Made by a program: the position numbers and the translations under genes | Assembly (NCBI GenBank): GCA_031963445.1 | Contig: JASSUH010000001.1 | Location: forward strand, 310,001-374,000 | DNA: 64,000 bases | Reading direction: 5' to 3' | Source of the DNA: JASSUD01 sp031963445 | Lineage (GTDB): Bacteria > Pseudomonadota > Gammaproteobacteria > Burkholderiales > Burkholderiaceae | Part shown: piece by piece, positions 8,417 to 16,816 of the stretch | How positions within the stretch are numbered: the stretch's first letter is position 1 | Layout of the letters: every line of letters starts with the position of its first letter | Notes under the pieces: model-generated | The model's database searches: none | What the model was told of the DNA's origin: nothing | The model's input: only the letters and a program-made list of their open reading frames with translations

Positions 8417-9658
8417 CTAGACGGCTGGATTGTGCGCGTCGCTGCGACCATTTTGAGGATAGGTTCGGTTTGCAGGCAATACACGTTTCATCGTTGTTGC
8501 AAGCATTAGCCAAACAAAAAGAAGCGCTGCGCAGAAGATAAATACGCTAGTGGGTCCGCTAGTTTTCAAAAGCCAGCCACTTAACGCACCACCAGCAAAA
8601 TAACCTAGCGCTTGCGTGGTGTTATAGACCCCCATCGCCGCACCCCGGCGCGCGCCGGGAGCAAGCTTGGATACTAACGAAGGTTGCACAGCTTCAAGCA
8701 CATTAAAGCCAGTGAAATAAACCAACAACATACTGGCCATCCACGCTAGCGTATGCGGTAAAGCAATCATTAGCAATTGGCCAATTAGCGTACAAACGAT
8801 GGCCATTAGCATCACTGTTTTTACTTTGCCCCGCCTTTCAGCGGCAAAAATGGCAGGCAACATCAGTAGAAAAGAAAGCAGCATCACTGGCAGATAAATT
8901 TTCCAGTGAGCTGACATCGCTAAACCAGCTTCATCTACCAATAAACGCGGCAACACAATAAATAGGGCAATCTGCGTTGCATGCAAAACAAAGACACCGG
9001 CATTAAGTCGCAACAATTCAGCATCGCGCAGCACATCACGGAAAGGGACTTTGTGGTGCTGTGGCGCTGCCGCAGGCTCAGGGACTAACCACAGCACCAG
9101 CGCAATCGAAATTACCGCTAGGCCTCCCATGCCACCAAACAGAGCGCTCATGCCAAACCAATTAAATAAAATTGGCGCGACCACCAGCGCTATCGCAAAT
9201 GACACACCGACCCCAGCACCTACCATAGCCATTGCCTTAGTACGATTCTGCGGTTGCGTAAGATCAGCAATCAAAGCCATCACTACCGATGAAATCGCTC
9301 CTGCGCCCTGCAGTGCGCGCCCAACAATCACCCAAGTCAAATTATGCGCAAGCGCTGCCACCACGCTGCCCAACGCAAAAATAAATAAGCCAGCCACAAT
9401 CACAAGCTTACGTCCAAGCCAATCTGAGGCCCAGCCGTAGGGGATATAAAACATTGCTTGCGCGAGCCCATAAATACCTAACGCAATGCCGACGAGCAGC
9501 GTATTATCACCGCCTGGCAACCCTTTCGCATACAACGAAAAAACCGGCATAAGCATAAAAAGACCAAGCATGCGCAATGCAAAAATCAGCGCAAGCAGCA
9601 CCGTCGCGCGCCGTTCTGGTGCACTCATGCGGGTCGGTAAAGCAGATGAATTGGGCAT
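8417..9658 (-). CDS. MFS transporter (drug-efflux-like)
   Basis: A 413-residue major facilitator superfamily permease with about 12 hydrophobic segments. The loop between TM2 and TM3 carries the MFS motif (YGWASDWLGRKLVIVAG, around residues 73-90). The substrate cannot be read from the sequence; multidrug or metabolite export is typical of this branch. Two in-frame ATGs are possible (9658 and 9628, MSAPERRATVL), neither with a strong ribosome-binding site. It precedes ssb with a 27-base gap and faces away from uvrA, as in Burkholderia. Confidence 0.88.
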   Translation of the reverse strand: MPNSSALPTRMSAPERRATVLLALIFALRMLGLFMLMPVFSLYAKGLPGGDNTLLVGIALGIYGLAQAMFYIPYGWASDWLGRKLVIVAGLFIFALGSVVAALAHNLTWVIVGRALQGAGAISSVVMALIADLTQPQNRTKAMAMVGAGVGVSFAIALVVAPILFNWFGMSALFGGMGGLAVISIALVLWLVPEPAAAPQHHKVPFRDVLRDAELLRLNAGVFVLHATQIALFIVLPRLLVDEAGLAMSAHWKIYLPVMLLSFLLMLPAIFAAERRGKVKTVMLMAIVCTLIGQLLMIALPHTLAWMASMLLVYFTGFNVLEAVQPSLVSKLAPGARRGAAMGVYNTTQALGYFAGGALSGWLLKTSGPTSVFIFCAALLFVWLMLATTMKRVLPANRTYPQNGRSDAHNPAV

Positions 9659-9759
9659 GAAAATTTTGGTGAATGAAAAACGGCTGATTTTAAACCCTGT
9701 TGAGAAGTAGCTGAAAAAAATCCAACACTTAATCTGACGTCAAACTTTGAAAAAATTTT

Positions 9760-9883
9760 TAGAACCTGTTGATGCACACGTTGGGGTTCCTTCGTCACCC
9801 CAACCTACATTTTTTGCATTTTCGTAGGTTGGGGTGAGGCACGAACCCCAACACAACCCACTTTTGAAAGATTATGAACAGGT
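9760..9883. repeat. Type A palindromic element, copy 1
   Basis: The element begins AGAACCTGTTGATGCACAC and then has GTTGGGGTTCC...ACCCCAACCTACA. A 12-base spacer separates this from the inverted copy CGTAGGTTGGGGTGAGGCACG...CCCCAACACAACCCAC and the end CTTTTGAAAGATTATGAACA. Each half forms its own GTTGGGGT/ACCCCAAC hairpin and the two halves pair with each other. The outer ends (GAACCTGTT / GAACAGGTT) are inverted repeats. No coding capacity. Confidence 0.85.
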
Positions 9884-9888
9884 TTTGA

Positions 9889-9992
9889 GAGCTTGTTTAG
9901 GGCCTTCCTGGTGGTCTTGCGCCGCCGCAGACAGTACAAATGCGTACGGCAAGGAGGTGCAAGGGCGCCAGGGAGGCCCTAAACAAGTTCTA
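9889..9992. repeat. Type B palindromic element, copy 1
   Basis: An imperfect palindrome of about 104 bases. GAGCTTGTTTAGGGCCTTCC pairs with the end GGGAGGCCCTAAACAAGTTC. The inner arm is TCTTGCGCCGCC/AGGAGGTGCAAG, and the core is GACAGTAC-N6-GTACGGC. It directly follows type A copy 1 in the MFS-uvrA intergenic region (9659-10051), which holds no gene. Confidence 0.82.
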
Positions 9993-10051
9993 AAACAGGT
10001 TCTGAGAAAACGGATATAGTAGCAGGCTTACCTCTTTGCCATTGATTAGTC

Positions 10052-12949
10052 ATGGAAGAAATTCGTATTCGTGGGGCACGCACCCATAACCTGAAAAATA
10101 TCAATCTCGATTTGCCACGCCACAAACTAGTGGTAGTGACCGGCCTATCCGGCTCCGGCAAGTCGTCGCTCGCTTTTGACACCTTATACGCGGAAGGTCA
10201 GCGTCGTTACGTGGAAAGCTTATCGGCTTACGCGCGGCAATTTCTGCAGTTGATGGAAAAGCCTGATGTTGATTTGATCGAGGGATTATCGCCAGCGATT
10301 TCGATTGAGCAGAAAGCGACTTCCCATAATCCACGCTCTACCGTTGGCACGGTTACCGAAATTCACGACTATTTGCGGCTTTTATATGCACGCGTCGGCA
10401 CACCTTATTGCCCAGACCATAACCTACCGTTAGCAGCACTCAGTGTCTCGCAGATGGTTGATACTGCGCTCGCGTTGCCAGAAGAAACTAAGCTGATGAT
10501 CTTGGCTCCGCTGGTGATTAATCGTAAAGGCGAGCATCTTGACCTTTTTGAAGTTATGCAAGCTCAAGGTTTTGTGCGTTTTCGTATCCGCTCAGGCGGA
10601 GGTACCACGACAGCCACTGAGGCACGTATTTACGAAGTAAGCGAGCTGCCAAAACTCAAGAAAAACGATAAGCACACGATCGAAGTTGTGGTTGATCGAC
10701 TGAAAGTACGCGATGATGCCAAACAACGTTTAGCCGAATCATTTGAAACCGCCTTAAGGCTTGGCGAGGGGCGCGCGATCATGCTGGAGATGGACAGCGA
10801 GCGCGAGCAATTATTCAGTGCCAAACTCGCCTGCCCAACTTGCTCATACTCGCTGCAAGAGTTGGAGCCGCGCCTTTTTTCATTCAATAACCCGATGGGG
10901 GCATGTCCAGACTGCGATGGGCTTGGTCACATGACTTTCATCGACGCTAAACGGGTCGTGGCGCATCCTTCGCTGTCGTTAGCCGCAGGCGCTATTAAAG
11001 GATGGGATAAACGCAATCAATTTTATTTCCAGATGCTGCAAAGCCTGGCGACGCATTTTTCTTTCGACCTTGAGACGGCGTTTGAAGAGCTACCGGAGGA
11101 AATCCGTCAAATTGTTCTTTTTGGCTCAGATAAACAAAAGATTTCTTTCGTCTATCTCAGTGAATCTGGCCACACTACCGTACGCGAGCATGTATTTGAG
11201 GGCATCATACCGAGCTTAACGCGGCGCTTTCATGAGACCGAATCGAGTGCTGTGCGTGAGGAGCTCGCTAAATACCAAAACAGCCAGCCTTGCCCATCCT
11301 GTGGCGGAGTTCGTTTGCGACGTGAAGCACGCCACGTCAAAGTTGGCGAGGGCGAGCAAGCGCATGCCATCTACGAAATAGGAAGTTGGCCGCTAGGCAA
11401 GGCCTTAAACTATTTCTCCACCTTACTGCTGACGGGTGCCAAGCAAGAAATCGCCGACCGAATTGTCAAAGAGATTGCAGCTCGCTTAACGTTTTTGAAT
11501 GAAGTTGGTTTAAATTATTTATCGCTAGAACGCAGTGCAGATACGCTCTCAGGTGGCGAAGCGCAACGTATTCGACTGGCTTCGCAAATCGGCTCAGGCT
11601 TAACCGGCGTAATGTATGTGCTTGATGAACCATCGATCGGTTTGCATCAACGGGATAACGATCGACTCATCAACACGTTGAAACATCTGCGTGATCTGGG
11701 TAATTCGGTAATTGTCGTTGAGCATGATGAGGACATGATTCGTGCCTCTGATTATGTTGTTGATATGGGGCCAGGCGCTGGCGAGCATGGCGGACATGTG
11801 GTGTCACATGGCACACCACAGCAAATTGAAGCTGATAGCCAGTCATTAACCGGTGCTTATTTAGCGGGCCAGCGCCGTATCGAGCTGCCGGCCGAGTGTA
11901 AACAAGCTGATGAGCGTTATGTACGAATTAATGGCGCGCACGGCAATAATTTAAAACATGTCAATCTTGAGTTACCTATAGGTTTGCTGACCTGCGTGAC
12001 AGGTGTATCAGGTTCAGGTAAATCAACCTTAATCAACGACACTTTGTATCGTGCTGTAGCGTATGAACTTTATGGTTCGACCACAGAACCCGCGCCTTAT
12101 GAAACGATTACAGGGGTTGCTGCTCTCGACAAAATCATTAACGTCGACCAAGCCCCAATTGGACGCACGCCACGTTCTAACCCAGCTACCTACACAGGCT
12201 TATTTACGCCGATTCGAGAGCTTTTTGCAGGTCTGCCTGCAGCTAAAGAACGAGGTTATGACCCCGGTCGTTTCTCATTCAACGTCAAAGGTGGACGCTG
12301 CGAGGCTTGCCAAGGCGATGGTGTGATCAAAGTAGAAATGCACTTTTTGCCAGATGTTTATGTGCCATGCGATACCTGTGAGGGCAAACGCTACAATCGA
12401 GAGACGTTGGAGATTCAGTACAAAGGCAAGAATATCAGCAGCGTACTTGAGCTAACCGTCGAACAAGCGTATGAATTTTTCCGCCCAGTGCCAGTGGTCG
12501 CACGTAAACTTAAAACGCTGCTTGATGTAGGGCTTGGCTACATTCGTCTGGGCCAGTCAGCCACCACGCTCTCGGGGGGAGAAGCACAGCGCGTCAAACT
12601 TTCGTTAGAGCTTTCCAAGCGCGATACAGGCCGCACGCTTTACATTCTGGATGAGCCAACAACAGGGCTGCATTTCCACGATATTGCATTACTGCTTGAA
12701 GTCATTCATCGACTGCGTGATCAAGGCAATACGGTAGTTGTGATTGAGCACAATCTTGATGTGATTAAAACAGCTGACTGGGTGATTGACCTAGGACCAG
12801 AAGGCGGAGCTGGCGGCGGAGAGATTATTGCGCAAGGTACCCCTGAACAAGTTGCGCAAACCAAAGCGAGTTTCACAGGTAAATACTTGGCACCGCTTTT
12901 AAAGCGCCCAACCTTGAGTTTGAGCACGCCAGAGGAAAATAATGGCTGA
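10052..12949 (+). CDS. uvrA: Excinuclease ABC subunit A
   Basis: UvrA is the damage-recognition ATPase of nucleotide excision repair. The 965-residue protein has two ABC modules: Walker A GLSGSGKSS near residue 31 and GVSGSGKST near residue 650, with matching LSGGEAQRIRLA and LSGGEAQRVKLS signatures. It also has zinc-binding CPTC...CPDC (about 260-290) and CEACQGDG...CDTCEGKR (about 750-785) clusters. The ATG at 10052 follows a short leader right after the two palindromic repeats. The stop overlaps the next gene by 8 bases. Confidence 0.98.
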   Translation: MEEIRIRGARTHNLKNINLDLPRHKLVVVTGLSGSGKSSLAFDTLYAEGQRRYVESLSAYARQFLQLMEKPDVDLIEGLSPAISIEQKATSHNPRSTVGTVTEIHDYLRLLYARVGTPYCPDHNLPLAALSVSQMVDTALALPEETKLMILAPLVINRKGEHLDLFEVMQAQGFVRFRIRSGGGTTTATEARIYEVSELPKLKKNDKHTIEVVVDRLKVRDDAKQRLAESFETALRLGEGRAIMLEMDSEREQLFSAKLACPTCSYSLQELEPRLFSFNNPMGACPDCDGLGHMTFIDAKRVVAHPSLSLAAGAIKGWDKRNQFYFQMLQSLATHFSFDLETAFEELPEEIRQIVLFGSDKQKISFVYLSESGHTTVREHVFEGIIPSLTRRFHETESSAVREELAKYQNSQPCPSCGGVRLRREARHVKVGEGEQAHAIYEIGSWPLGKALNYFSTLLLTGAKQEIADRIVKEIAARLTFLNEVGLNYLSLERSADTLSGGEAQRIRLASQIGSGLTGVMYVLDEPSIGLHQRDNDRLINTLKHLRDLGNSVIVVEHDEDMIRASDYVVDMGPGAGEHGGHVVSHGTPQQIEADSQSLTGAYLAGQRRIELPAECKQADERYVRINGAHGNNLKHVNLELPIGLLTCVTGVSGSGKSTLINDTLYRAVAYELYGSTTEPAPYETITGVAALDKIINVDQAPIGRTPRSNPATYTGLFTPIRELFAGLPAAKERGYDPGRFSFNVKGGRCEACQGDGVIKVEMHFLPDVYVPCDTCEGKRYNRETLEIQYKGKNISSVLELTVEQAYEFFRPVPVVARKLKTLLDVGLGYIRLGQSATTLSGGEAQRVKLSLELSKRDTGRTLYILDEPTTGLHFHDIALLLEVIHRLRDQGNTVVVIEHNLDVIKTADWVIDLGPEGGAGGGEIIAQGTPEQVAQTKASFTGKYLAPLLKRPTLSLSTPEENNG

Positions 12950-14000
12950 AGATAATCGATATTCTCAAACGAATGCACATCGCTTTCGTGCTATCACCAC
13001 CCCCCATCTCACGGCGGTCAAAATCGCCAGCTATCTACTTACCGGTATTGCGCTGTGGCTTATCCTTCAATTTAAGTTATTGGGTAGCTTGTTAGCGGGT
13101 ATGTTGGTCTTCCAGTTGATTCATTTGCTCACCCCACCTTTAGAAAAGCGGCTGCCTGGGCCGCGGGCGCGCTGGATTGCCGTGGTATTGCTCGCCGTCA
13201 TTATTACGAGCGCACTCGCTGCCCTGATTCTCGCGGCAAGCGCGCTCTTTCAACACAATATGCCAAGCGTGCAAGAATTGCTCGACCAGATCATGCTAAT
13301 CATTGATAGGGCACGCGATCATTTGCCTGCTTGGCTGTGGGATTATTTGCCAGACGGAGAAAATGAGCTGCGTGAACATGGCATAGGCTTACTCAAATCT
13401 CATTTCAGAGAATTGCAACAAGGCGGTAAAAATTTTATCGTGGGTATTGTGCATGTCGCACTTGGGATGATTATTGGCGCTCTTATCGCAGTCGGTGTGA
13501 CCAACCTCAACCACCGCCACCCCCTCGCTGCCGCGCTGGTTAAACGCACTAGTTGTTTTAGTGAAACCTTTAGACGGATTGTTTTTGCTCAAGTCAAAAT
13601 CTCTTTTATTAATGCTGTTGCTACTGGCATTTATCTGCTCTTTGCATTGCCCCTCTTTGGCACAACCTTGCCGCTGTCAAAAACCTTGGTGTTAATTACT
13701 TTTGTTGTAGGGTTATTGCCGGTTGCAGGAAATTTAATCTCAAATACGCTAATTGTTGTTATTTCCCTGTCAACTTCGTTATCTGTGGCGATAGCGTCAC
13801 TCATCTTTCTCGTCGTGATTCATAAATTTGAATACTTTTTGAATGCCCGCATCATTGGGGGTCAGATCGAAGCGCGTGCTTGGGAGTTGCTGTTAGCGAT
13901 GGTCGCGATGGAAGCTGCTTTTGGTCTTTCTGGCGTCATCGCAGCCCCTATTTTTTACGCTTATTTAAAGCGCGAGTTGATGAATGCGAAGCTTGTCTAA
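12942..14000 (+). CDS. AI-2E family (PerM/TqsA-like) membrane protein
   Basis: A 352-residue multi-pass membrane protein of the AI-2E transporter (UPF0118) family: a hydrophobic N-terminal pair, a soluble middle region (about residues 105-150, NMPSVQELLDQIMLIIDRAR), then a hydrophobic C-terminal half with the PVAGNLISNTL segment typical of the family. Members have been linked to autoinducer-2 or Na+/Li+ export; the substrate here is unknown. The start codon lies inside the last codons of uvrA (8-base overlap), indicating translational coupling. Type A repeat DNA follows directly. Confidence 0.82.
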   Translation: MAEDNRYSQTNAHRFRAITTPHLTAVKIASYLLTGIALWLILQFKLLGSLLAGMLVFQLIHLLTPPLEKRLPGPRARWIAVVLLAVIITSALAALILAASALFQHNMPSVQELLDQIMLIIDRARDHLPAWLWDYLPDGENELREHGIGLLKSHFRELQQGGKNFIVGIVHVALGMIIGALIAVGVTNLNHRHPLAAALVKRTSCFSETFRRIVFAQVKISFINAVATGIYLLFALPLFGTTLPLSKTLVLITFVVGLLPVAGNLISNTLIVVISLSTSLSVAIASLIFLVVIHKFEYFLNARIIGGQIEARAWELLLAMVAMEAAFGLSGVIAAPIFYAYLKRELMNAKLV

Positions 14001-14022
14001 AAAATTTGGAAGTATTGAATAG

Positions 14023-14130
14023 AATCTGTTCAGGATTTTTAAGCAAGAAGGCGCTGAAAGCCTGTTCACGATCTCCAGAAATCACCCTTAAGGCCGTCAT
14101 GTTGGGGTTCCTTCGTCACCCCAACCTACG
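14023..14130. repeat. Type A element, left arm only, copy 2
   Basis: The left flank (GAATCTGTTCAGGATTTTTAA; CCTGTTCACGATCTCCAGAA) leads into GTTGGGGTTCCTTCG...ACCCCAACCTACG at 14101-14130. The right arm is absent. The element overlaps the 3' end of the convergent methyltransferase gene and provides its stop codon (TAG from the reverse complement of CTACG). The base string just beyond, ATTCTTTGGC, is also the spacer of other type A copies (39722, 52287). Confidence 0.8.
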
Positions 14131-14905
14131 ATTCTTTGGCGATACGAGCGTAATAGCATTTGGTGCTGTAAATCAATTCGACCCAACCCTCTTTTTGATA
14201 GGTATCAAAGAGATGATTCGCCGCTTGCAACATAACCTCATAATTAGGATCCCCTAATTGTGGCGCGTAAGAAGCAGAGAGTAAGCGCCCCAAAAAACCC
14301 TGCTTATCCAAGCTTTGCTGATGAGCAAATTCAGTCAGGTTAACGCTGGCAGGCTTAAAAAATTGTTGAATCTCTTTTTCATTCACTTTTTTGGCCTCGA
14401 CCTCTTTATAGTCAGTGCCATATTGCTTTAATAAAGCCTCATATTGCGCCATCAAGGGCGATGCCTCAGTAAGCCGCACATTCCAAATCAACATGCATAG
14501 GCCTCCCGCCTTAAGAATGCGTTGAAATTCCTTTTTCGCTCTCTCTTTATCGAACCAATGAAAGGCGGTAGCAACGGTAATACTATCAACGCTCTGACTT
14601 CTTAAACCCGTCTCCTCAGCAGTCGCATCGACACTCGTAAAGTTTGCATAATCAGCCAACTGTTGCTCTGCTTTTTCTCGCATCGCTGTATTAGGTTCAA
14701 TACCCAATACTTTGTATTGATGATCGAGCAATAGCTTAGCGAATAGGCCAGTGCCTGAACCAATATCAGCGACTACTGCACCAGGCTTACCGCCCCCTTT
14801 TTGTTCGAGAAGATCAACAACAGCAGCCGGATAGCTAGGGCGATATTTAGCGTAATAATCGACGGTATGGCTAAAGCGCGTGATAGGGGTAAGATTTTTT
14901 TCCAT
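14126..14905 (-). CDS. Class I SAM-dependent methyltransferase
   Basis: A 259-residue methyltransferase of the Methyltransf_11/25 type. Motif I is VVADIGSGTGLFAKLLL (about residues 44-60), the acidic residue after beta-2 is in VLGIEPNTAMREKAE, and motif VDSITVATAFHWFD (about 106-119) resembles yeast Tmt1/Crg1-like and trans-aconitate methyltransferase relatives. The substrate is unknown. It is the last gene of an hsp20-unknown-methyltransferase operon, 17 bases from its neighbour. Its last residues, IAKES and the stop, are encoded by type A repeat DNA, so the original C-terminus may have been replaced. Confidence 0.85.
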   Translation of the reverse strand: MEKNLTPITRFSHTVDYYAKYRPSYPAAVVDLLEQKGGGKPGAVVADIGSGTGLFAKLLLDHQYKVLGIEPNTAMREKAEQQLADYANFTSVDATAEETGLRSQSVDSITVATAFHWFDKERAKKEFQRILKAGGLCMLIWNVRLTEASPLMAQYEALLKQYGTDYKEVEAKKVNEKEIQQFFKPASVNLTEFAHQQSLDKQGFLGRLLSASYAPQLGDPNYEVMLQAANHLFDTYQKEGWVELIYSTKCYYARIAKES

Positions 14906-14922
14906 ACAAATATTGAGCCTCG

Positions 14923-16134
14923 CTAAGCAACAGGCTCAGCCTCACCAATTTCTTTGATCAATTGCCACTTCGCTAACAGCCGCTCACATAGTTTGCGATC
15001 TCTTTCGCCTTTAGCTTTGATATCACACCTATTGTCACCAGACAAAATCACGGCAAGGATGCGTGCCCGATCTTGGCCTGTTTTCTTCAAGCGAATCGAT
15101 AATTTGGCGTAAGTTAATTGATGTTGATGAAAATTAAAGTTAGCGCCAAGCAGAGATTGAGCAGCGGTGCAAATATCTTCCTGATCATTAACCCAAGTCT
15201 TCACTTGTAAAGTGCGATCTGCTTGCGTGCAACCCAATTCGGTCACTTTGACAAAAGCCACACTATCTTCGTCGCTTAAATCAAAAACACAAGGGAGGGC
15301 TAAGCGCTGATAATCATATTGCTTAAGTGGAATTTTTTGCCCAGAAAATGGCTGGCGAAATAATGTATCGACAGTAATGCGAGCCAATGCCTCGCGCTGC
15401 TCTGGGATTTCAGATAACGCCTCTAATTCTCCACTGGCAGGCTCATAGGTTAGATAAAAAGACTGTTTACAGCTGGCTTCGCCTTCGTCAGCCCGCAGCT
15501 CAGCATTATGATGCAGACTAATTTGATATAGATCGACTTCCTCTCCGCTTTGCAGATCTAGGCGCCGCCGCATAAAAATATGGATCGTCAACGCTTGCAT
15601 CGCGCAGCCTAATCGCTGCGTCACTTGCTCATGAAAGCTATGCCGCACTGCACCATTATTCACAATCACTAAACGTTTAGGCGCAATAAAACCTGCATAG
15701 CACGAGCGTGTCTGCCGCAATATATCCGCGTGCCGCGCATCTAATGCTTCTTTGAAAAGGCGGGGCGCATGCAGATATAACCAGAGCGCTCGCTCATATT
15801 CGTTTGGTAAATGATTGAATTCTTTTTGTTCGGCTGGGCTAAAAATTCCTTCTCGCAACCCTTCAACCACATCTTGTCCTGGCCTATCCGTGAGTAACAT
15901 CAGCTGCCCGGCAACTTTTTCAATTTGCTTTTGCGTTGCCGGGTCAAGCGCTACCAAAGCGGCTGCTAAATGCTTGCCTAGCTTTTCTTTAGGCTGCCGT
16001 ACATTTAGCGTGGGCAATACCCCCCCAAGCTGATGATTTACAAATGCATGTAATTTAAGAGGAGGTAAAGTTTTGAGTAATTTGGCTAGATTGTCTGTCA
16101 CTCCATCCAGACTCTCCCTTTTTTCCGCCCCCAC
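14923..16134 (-). CDS. Unknown protein (403 aa) in the hsp20 operon, GTG start
   Basis: I do not recognise this family. The start is GTG, overlapping the hsp20 stop by one base (TAGTG), so translation is probably coupled. The protein is soluble with no signal peptide or membrane segment. It is helical at the N-terminus (TDNLAKLLKTLPPLKLHAFV; LGKHLAAALVALDPATQKQI) and more mixed after residue 200 (EEVDLYQISLHHNAELRADE). It has no obvious catalytic motif. GC and codon use look like the housekeeping genes rather than the AT-rich effectors. Being locked to Hsp20 suggests a stress-related job; this is inference. Confidence 0.75.
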   Translation of the reverse strand: MGAEKRESLDGVTDNLAKLLKTLPPLKLHAFVNHQLGGVLPTLNVRQPKEKLGKHLAAALVALDPATQKQIEKVAGQLMLLTDRPGQDVVEGLREGIFSPAEQKEFNHLPNEYERALWLYLHAPRLFKEALDARHADILRQTRSCYAGFIAPKRLVIVNNGAVRHSFHEQVTQRLGCAMQALTIHIFMRRRLDLQSGEEVDLYQISLHHNAELRADEGEASCKQSFYLTYEPASGELEALSEIPEQREALARITVDTLFRQPFSGQKIPLKQYDYQRLALPCVFDLSDEDSVAFVKVTELGCTQADRTLQVKTWVNDQEDICTAAQSLLGANFNFHQHQLTYAKLSIRLKKTGQDRARILAVILSGDNRCDIKAKGERDRKLCERLLAKWQLIKEIGEAEPVA

Positions 16135-16640
16135 TACTTCTGCTCAATTTCGATTTCTTTAGATCGTTTAGAGGCGCCTGGTCTTTTGGGCAATGTCACC
16201 CATAACATGCCTTTTCTAAAACTTGCTGTAGCTTGGGTAGCATCAACAGAATCAGGCAGTACAACAGTGCGCTGATAAGCACCATAAGCAATTTCTCGCT
16301 TTACATAATTTTGATCTTGATCCTTTTTCGCGCTGGTTTTTTCTCCTTTAATCGTCAGCTTATGGTCTTCGATTGAAAGTTTCACATCGTCAGGCCCCAT
16401 ACCTGGCATTTCAACTTCAATTTTGAATTCATTGCTATCTTCTAGCACGTCTACAGACGGGCTAATCATTAGACCTTCCCAATTGTCAAAAGAAGAAGTC
16501 GCGAGATTAAAAGCTTCTTGATAAAAGTCTTCAATCAACGTGTCAAACGCAGCAGGCATAGACAAGAAAGGAGTCGTCGATCTAGTTGAAACTGCAATAG
16601 GTAGTGACGACTTCCTCCAATATGACAATGGATTTTTCAT
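16134..16640 (-). CDS. Hsp20 family small heat-shock protein
   Basis: Small heat-shock proteins hold unfolding proteins in a refoldable state. The alpha-crystallin domain spans roughly residues 50-150 (DVLEDSNEFKIEVEMPGMGP; LTIKGEKTSAKKDQDQNYVK; GAYQRTVVLPDSVDATQATA; FRKGMLWVTLPK). I choose the ATG at 16640 (MKNPLSYWRKSS) because GAGAGGG lies 8 bases before it. A TTG 18 bases upstream would place that motif inside the gene. A strong palindrome (16676-16724) lies in the leader. No clear heat-shock promoter was found; the best candidate is sigma-70-like. Confidence 0.93.
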   Translation of the reverse strand: MKNPLSYWRKSSLPIAVSTRSTTPFLSMPAAFDTLIEDFYQEAFNLATSSFDNWEGLMISPSVDVLEDSNEFKIEVEMPGMGPDDVKLSIEDHKLTIKGEKTSAKKDQDQNYVKREIAYGAYQRTVVLPDSVDATQATASFRKGMLWVTLPKRPGASKRSKEIEIEQK

Positions 16641-16675
16641 GATGTACCCTCTCAACAAGATAAATGGCTAAGCCC

Positions 16676-16724
16676 GGGAACCTCTGCAAAGCCTCCTTGC
16701 CCAAGAGGCTTTGCAGAGGTTCCC
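16676..16724. repeat. Compact type D palindrome in the hsp20 leader
   Basis: GGGAACCTCTGCAAAGCCTC and its exact reverse complement flank a 9-base loop (CTTGCCCAA), giving a 20-bp perfect stem. The arm matches the larger type D element at 22731 (GGAACTTCTGCAAAACC). It lies 36 bases upstream of the hsp20 start codon, so it would be in the 5' untranslated region. Confidence 0.85.
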
Positions 16725-16751
16725 TCGAATATCTAGAAAAGTAAAAAGTTC

Positions 16752-16779
16752 AGAATAAACTTTGGTGGTTTTATATCAA
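16752..16779 (-). promoter_or_regulatory. Possible sigma-70 promoter for the hsp20 operon
   Basis: On the reverse strand, TTGATA (16774-16779) and TATTCT (16752-16757) are separated by 16 bases, about 110 bases upstream of the hsp20 start. The match is partial (5/6 at -35, 4/6 at -10). No RpoH-type CCCCAT -10 was seen at the right distance. Confidence 0.3.
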
Positions 16780-16816
16780 GCAATTTCTGTACCTCATCAA
16801 CACCGTCAATGAGTAA

